Below are positions 63,100-64,000 of a DNA stretch of 64,000 bases, in pieces. This stretch comes from Solibacillus sp. FSL R5-0449. GTDB taxonomy: Bacteria > Bacillota > Bacilli > Bacillales_A > Planococcaceae. The stretch covers positions 341,001 to 405,000 of the forward strand of contig NZ_CP150239.1 of assembly GCF_037975215.1 (NCBI RefSeq), written 5' to 3'. Every line of letters begins with the position of its first letter. The first letter of the stretch is position 1. A model generated the notes under the pieces. It had not been told where the DNA came from, did not search any database, and was given only the letters and a program-made list of their open reading frames with translations. The position numbers and the translations under genes were made by a program.

Positions 63100-64000
63100 A
63101 TGCATACTGGTAAAAGTTACTTGGAAAGCCTAAATGATGGTCGTGTTGTTTATTTGAATGGTGAAAAAATTGATAATGTCGTAGAACATCCAGCCTATGA
63201 AAATTCTGCAAAATCATATTCTCGTCTTTATGATGCATTGCACGATCCGGAAAAACAATCAATATTGACAGGAATTAATGAGTATGGTGACCGTACACAT
63301 AAATTTTTTATAACTCCAAAGAATGCGGACGATTTATTAGGGGCGCGTGATGCTATTGCAGAATGGTCTAAATTAAATTTTGGATTCATGGGCCGCACAC
63401 CGGATTACAAAGCTTCGTTTCTCGGACATTTAAATGCCTACTCGGATTATTATGTAGGTTTTGAAGAGAATGCAAAGGCATGGTATCGAAAAGCATCGAA
63501 AGAGCTGCCGTTTGTTAATCATACAGTCATTAATCCGCAAATGGACCGTTCAAAATCATTGCATGAAAACAAAGACGTTTTCGTTCGTGTTGTGAAGGAA
63601 AGAGATGACGGGATTATCGTAAAAGGGGCAAAAATGGTAGGGACGTCTGCCGCTTTGACTCACTATAATTTTGTCGCTAACTACGGACCGAAATCCCTTG
63701 GTGATGGAGATGTGAGTCATGCGTTGATTTTCCTTGTCCCAATGAATGCGCCGGGATTAAAAATGATCAGCCGTCAATCATATGAACTCAGTGCTAAAGT
63801 AAACGGTTCTCCATTCGACTATCCTTTATCAAGCCGTTTTGATGAAAATGATGCAGTCATCGTTTTGGATAATGTATTTATCCCATGGGAAGATGTTCTG
63901 GCTTATAAAAATGTGGAAGTCTCTAACAACTTCGTGCCAGCCACACATTTCGTCAATCGTTTTAGCTTCCATGGATGTACGCGTTTAGGTGTTAAACTGG
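63100..64000 (+). CDS. HpaB-family flavin-dependent phenol monooxygenase (partial, 3' end outside window)
   Basis: Translated here from the ATG at 63100 to the window edge: 300 residues, open throughout, starting MHTGKSYLESLNDGRVVYLN. Family motifs of 4-hydroxyphenylacetate 3-monooxygenase large components are visible: GRTPDYKASFLGHL (about 110), YVGFEENAKAWYRK, INPQMDRSKS, GAKMVGTSAALTHYNFV, SSRFDENDAVIVLDNVFIPWEDV and FVNRFSFHGCTRLGVKL. It uses reduced FAD from a reductase to turn a phenol into a catechol for the cluster 2 dioxygenase. Normal length is 480-520, so about 40% is beyond the edge. CAAAGGGGG upstream. Confidence 0.88.
   Translation, partial: MHTGKSYLESLNDGRVVYLNGEKIDNVVEHPAYENSAKSYSRLYDALHDPEKQSILTGINEYGDRTHKFFITPKNADDLLGARDAIAEWSKLNFGFMGRTPDYKASFLGHLNAYSDYYVGFEENAKAWYRKASKELPFVNHTVINPQMDRSKSLHENKDVFVRVVKERDDGIIVKGAKMVGTSAALTHYNFVANYGPKSLGDGDVSHALIFLVPMNAPGLKMISRQSYELSAKVNGSPFDYPLSSRFDENDAVIVLDNVFIPWEDVLAYKNVEVSNNFVPATHFVNRFSFHGCTRLGVKL

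Noticed and set aside
1..64000. tRNA, rRNA, insertion sequence or prophage content
   Set aside because: No cloverleaf-like cluster, transposase, integrase or structural phage gene was recognised on reading both strands.

Overview
The window looks like a chromosomal segment from a low-GC, spore-former-type Bacillota, most like the Planococcaceae or Bacillaceae (Solibacillus/Lysinibacillus-like). This is inferred from AT-rich DNA, strong AGGAGG-type ribosome binding sites, LAxC lipoboxes, HelD, YwbE, YczE, YrzF-like and PxpABC proteins, and PheB-like extradiol dioxygenases. I saw no rRNA, tRNA, insertion sequence, integrase, CRISPR array or phage structural gene.

Layout. 1-5 kb: small housekeeping and stress genes (GNAT, NTF2-like, hot-dog protein, YczE-like membrane protein divergent from a LysR regulator, lipoprotein alpha-carbonic anhydrase). 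5-17.3 kb: aromatic cluster 1, with an AbrB-type membrane protein, extradiol dioxygenase, ACAD-type flavin monooxygenase, C-C hydrolase, a phenol-sensor/PucR hybrid regulator, an MFS carrier, and an operon of flavin reductase, hydratase, acylating acetaldehyde dehydrogenase, aldolase and a RibF-like FAD synthetase. 17.4-19.7 kb: polar amino-acid ABC importer. 19.8-22 kb: copper/metal module (Csp-like protein, YdhK lipoprotein, CsoR-like operator) and a YrzF-like kinase. 22-27.8 kb: beta-propeller protein, MacB-type ABC pair, SH3-like secreted protein, GlsB-type protein. 28-36.7 kb: 5-oxoprolinase PxpABC, PdaC-like deacetylase, split ThrE exporter, PAS-GGDEF-EAL protein, double GNAT. 36.8-49.8 kb: DUF2804-HelD, amidase_6 protein, nitroreductase, CoA transferase ScoAB, M14 and M19 peptidases, YwbE, ABC exporter. 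50-54.3 kb: an EVE-like/HNH endonuclease facing a NUDIX plus PLD-helicase-DUF3427 pair (possible defence or repair island). 54.4-64 kb: aromatic cluster 2, with an IclR regulator, second extradiol dioxygenase, a complete 4-oxalocrotonate branch and lower pathway, a PucR-type regulator, and an HpaB-family monooxygenase that runs off the right edge.

How it works together. Cluster 1 should hydroxylate a phenolic (monooxygenase plus flavin reductase), cleave the catechol meta to the hydroxyls, split the product hydrolytically and turn the dienoate into acetyl-CoA plus pyruvate. Cluster 2 has the dehydrogenase/tautomerase/decarboxylase branch instead of a hydrolase and its own copies of the three lower enzymes. 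The two clusters therefore cover both routes of meta cleavage. Two divergent cluster 1 operons share a 20-bp box placed identically over the -35 region, a likely site for the regulator at 9588.

The most unusual signal lies outside genes. Five intergenic clusters (about 180-293, 26626-26796, 30419-30511, 43569-43885, 46711-46802) are built of an 8-9 bp conserved core repeated every 21 bp (occasionally 19-20) with an unconserved filler of 12-13 bp. Two core families occur (TATTAGAA and GASGAWTAA). In every case the core reads on the sense strand of the gene that ends just upstream, often between its stop codon and terminator. I know of no described element with this architecture.
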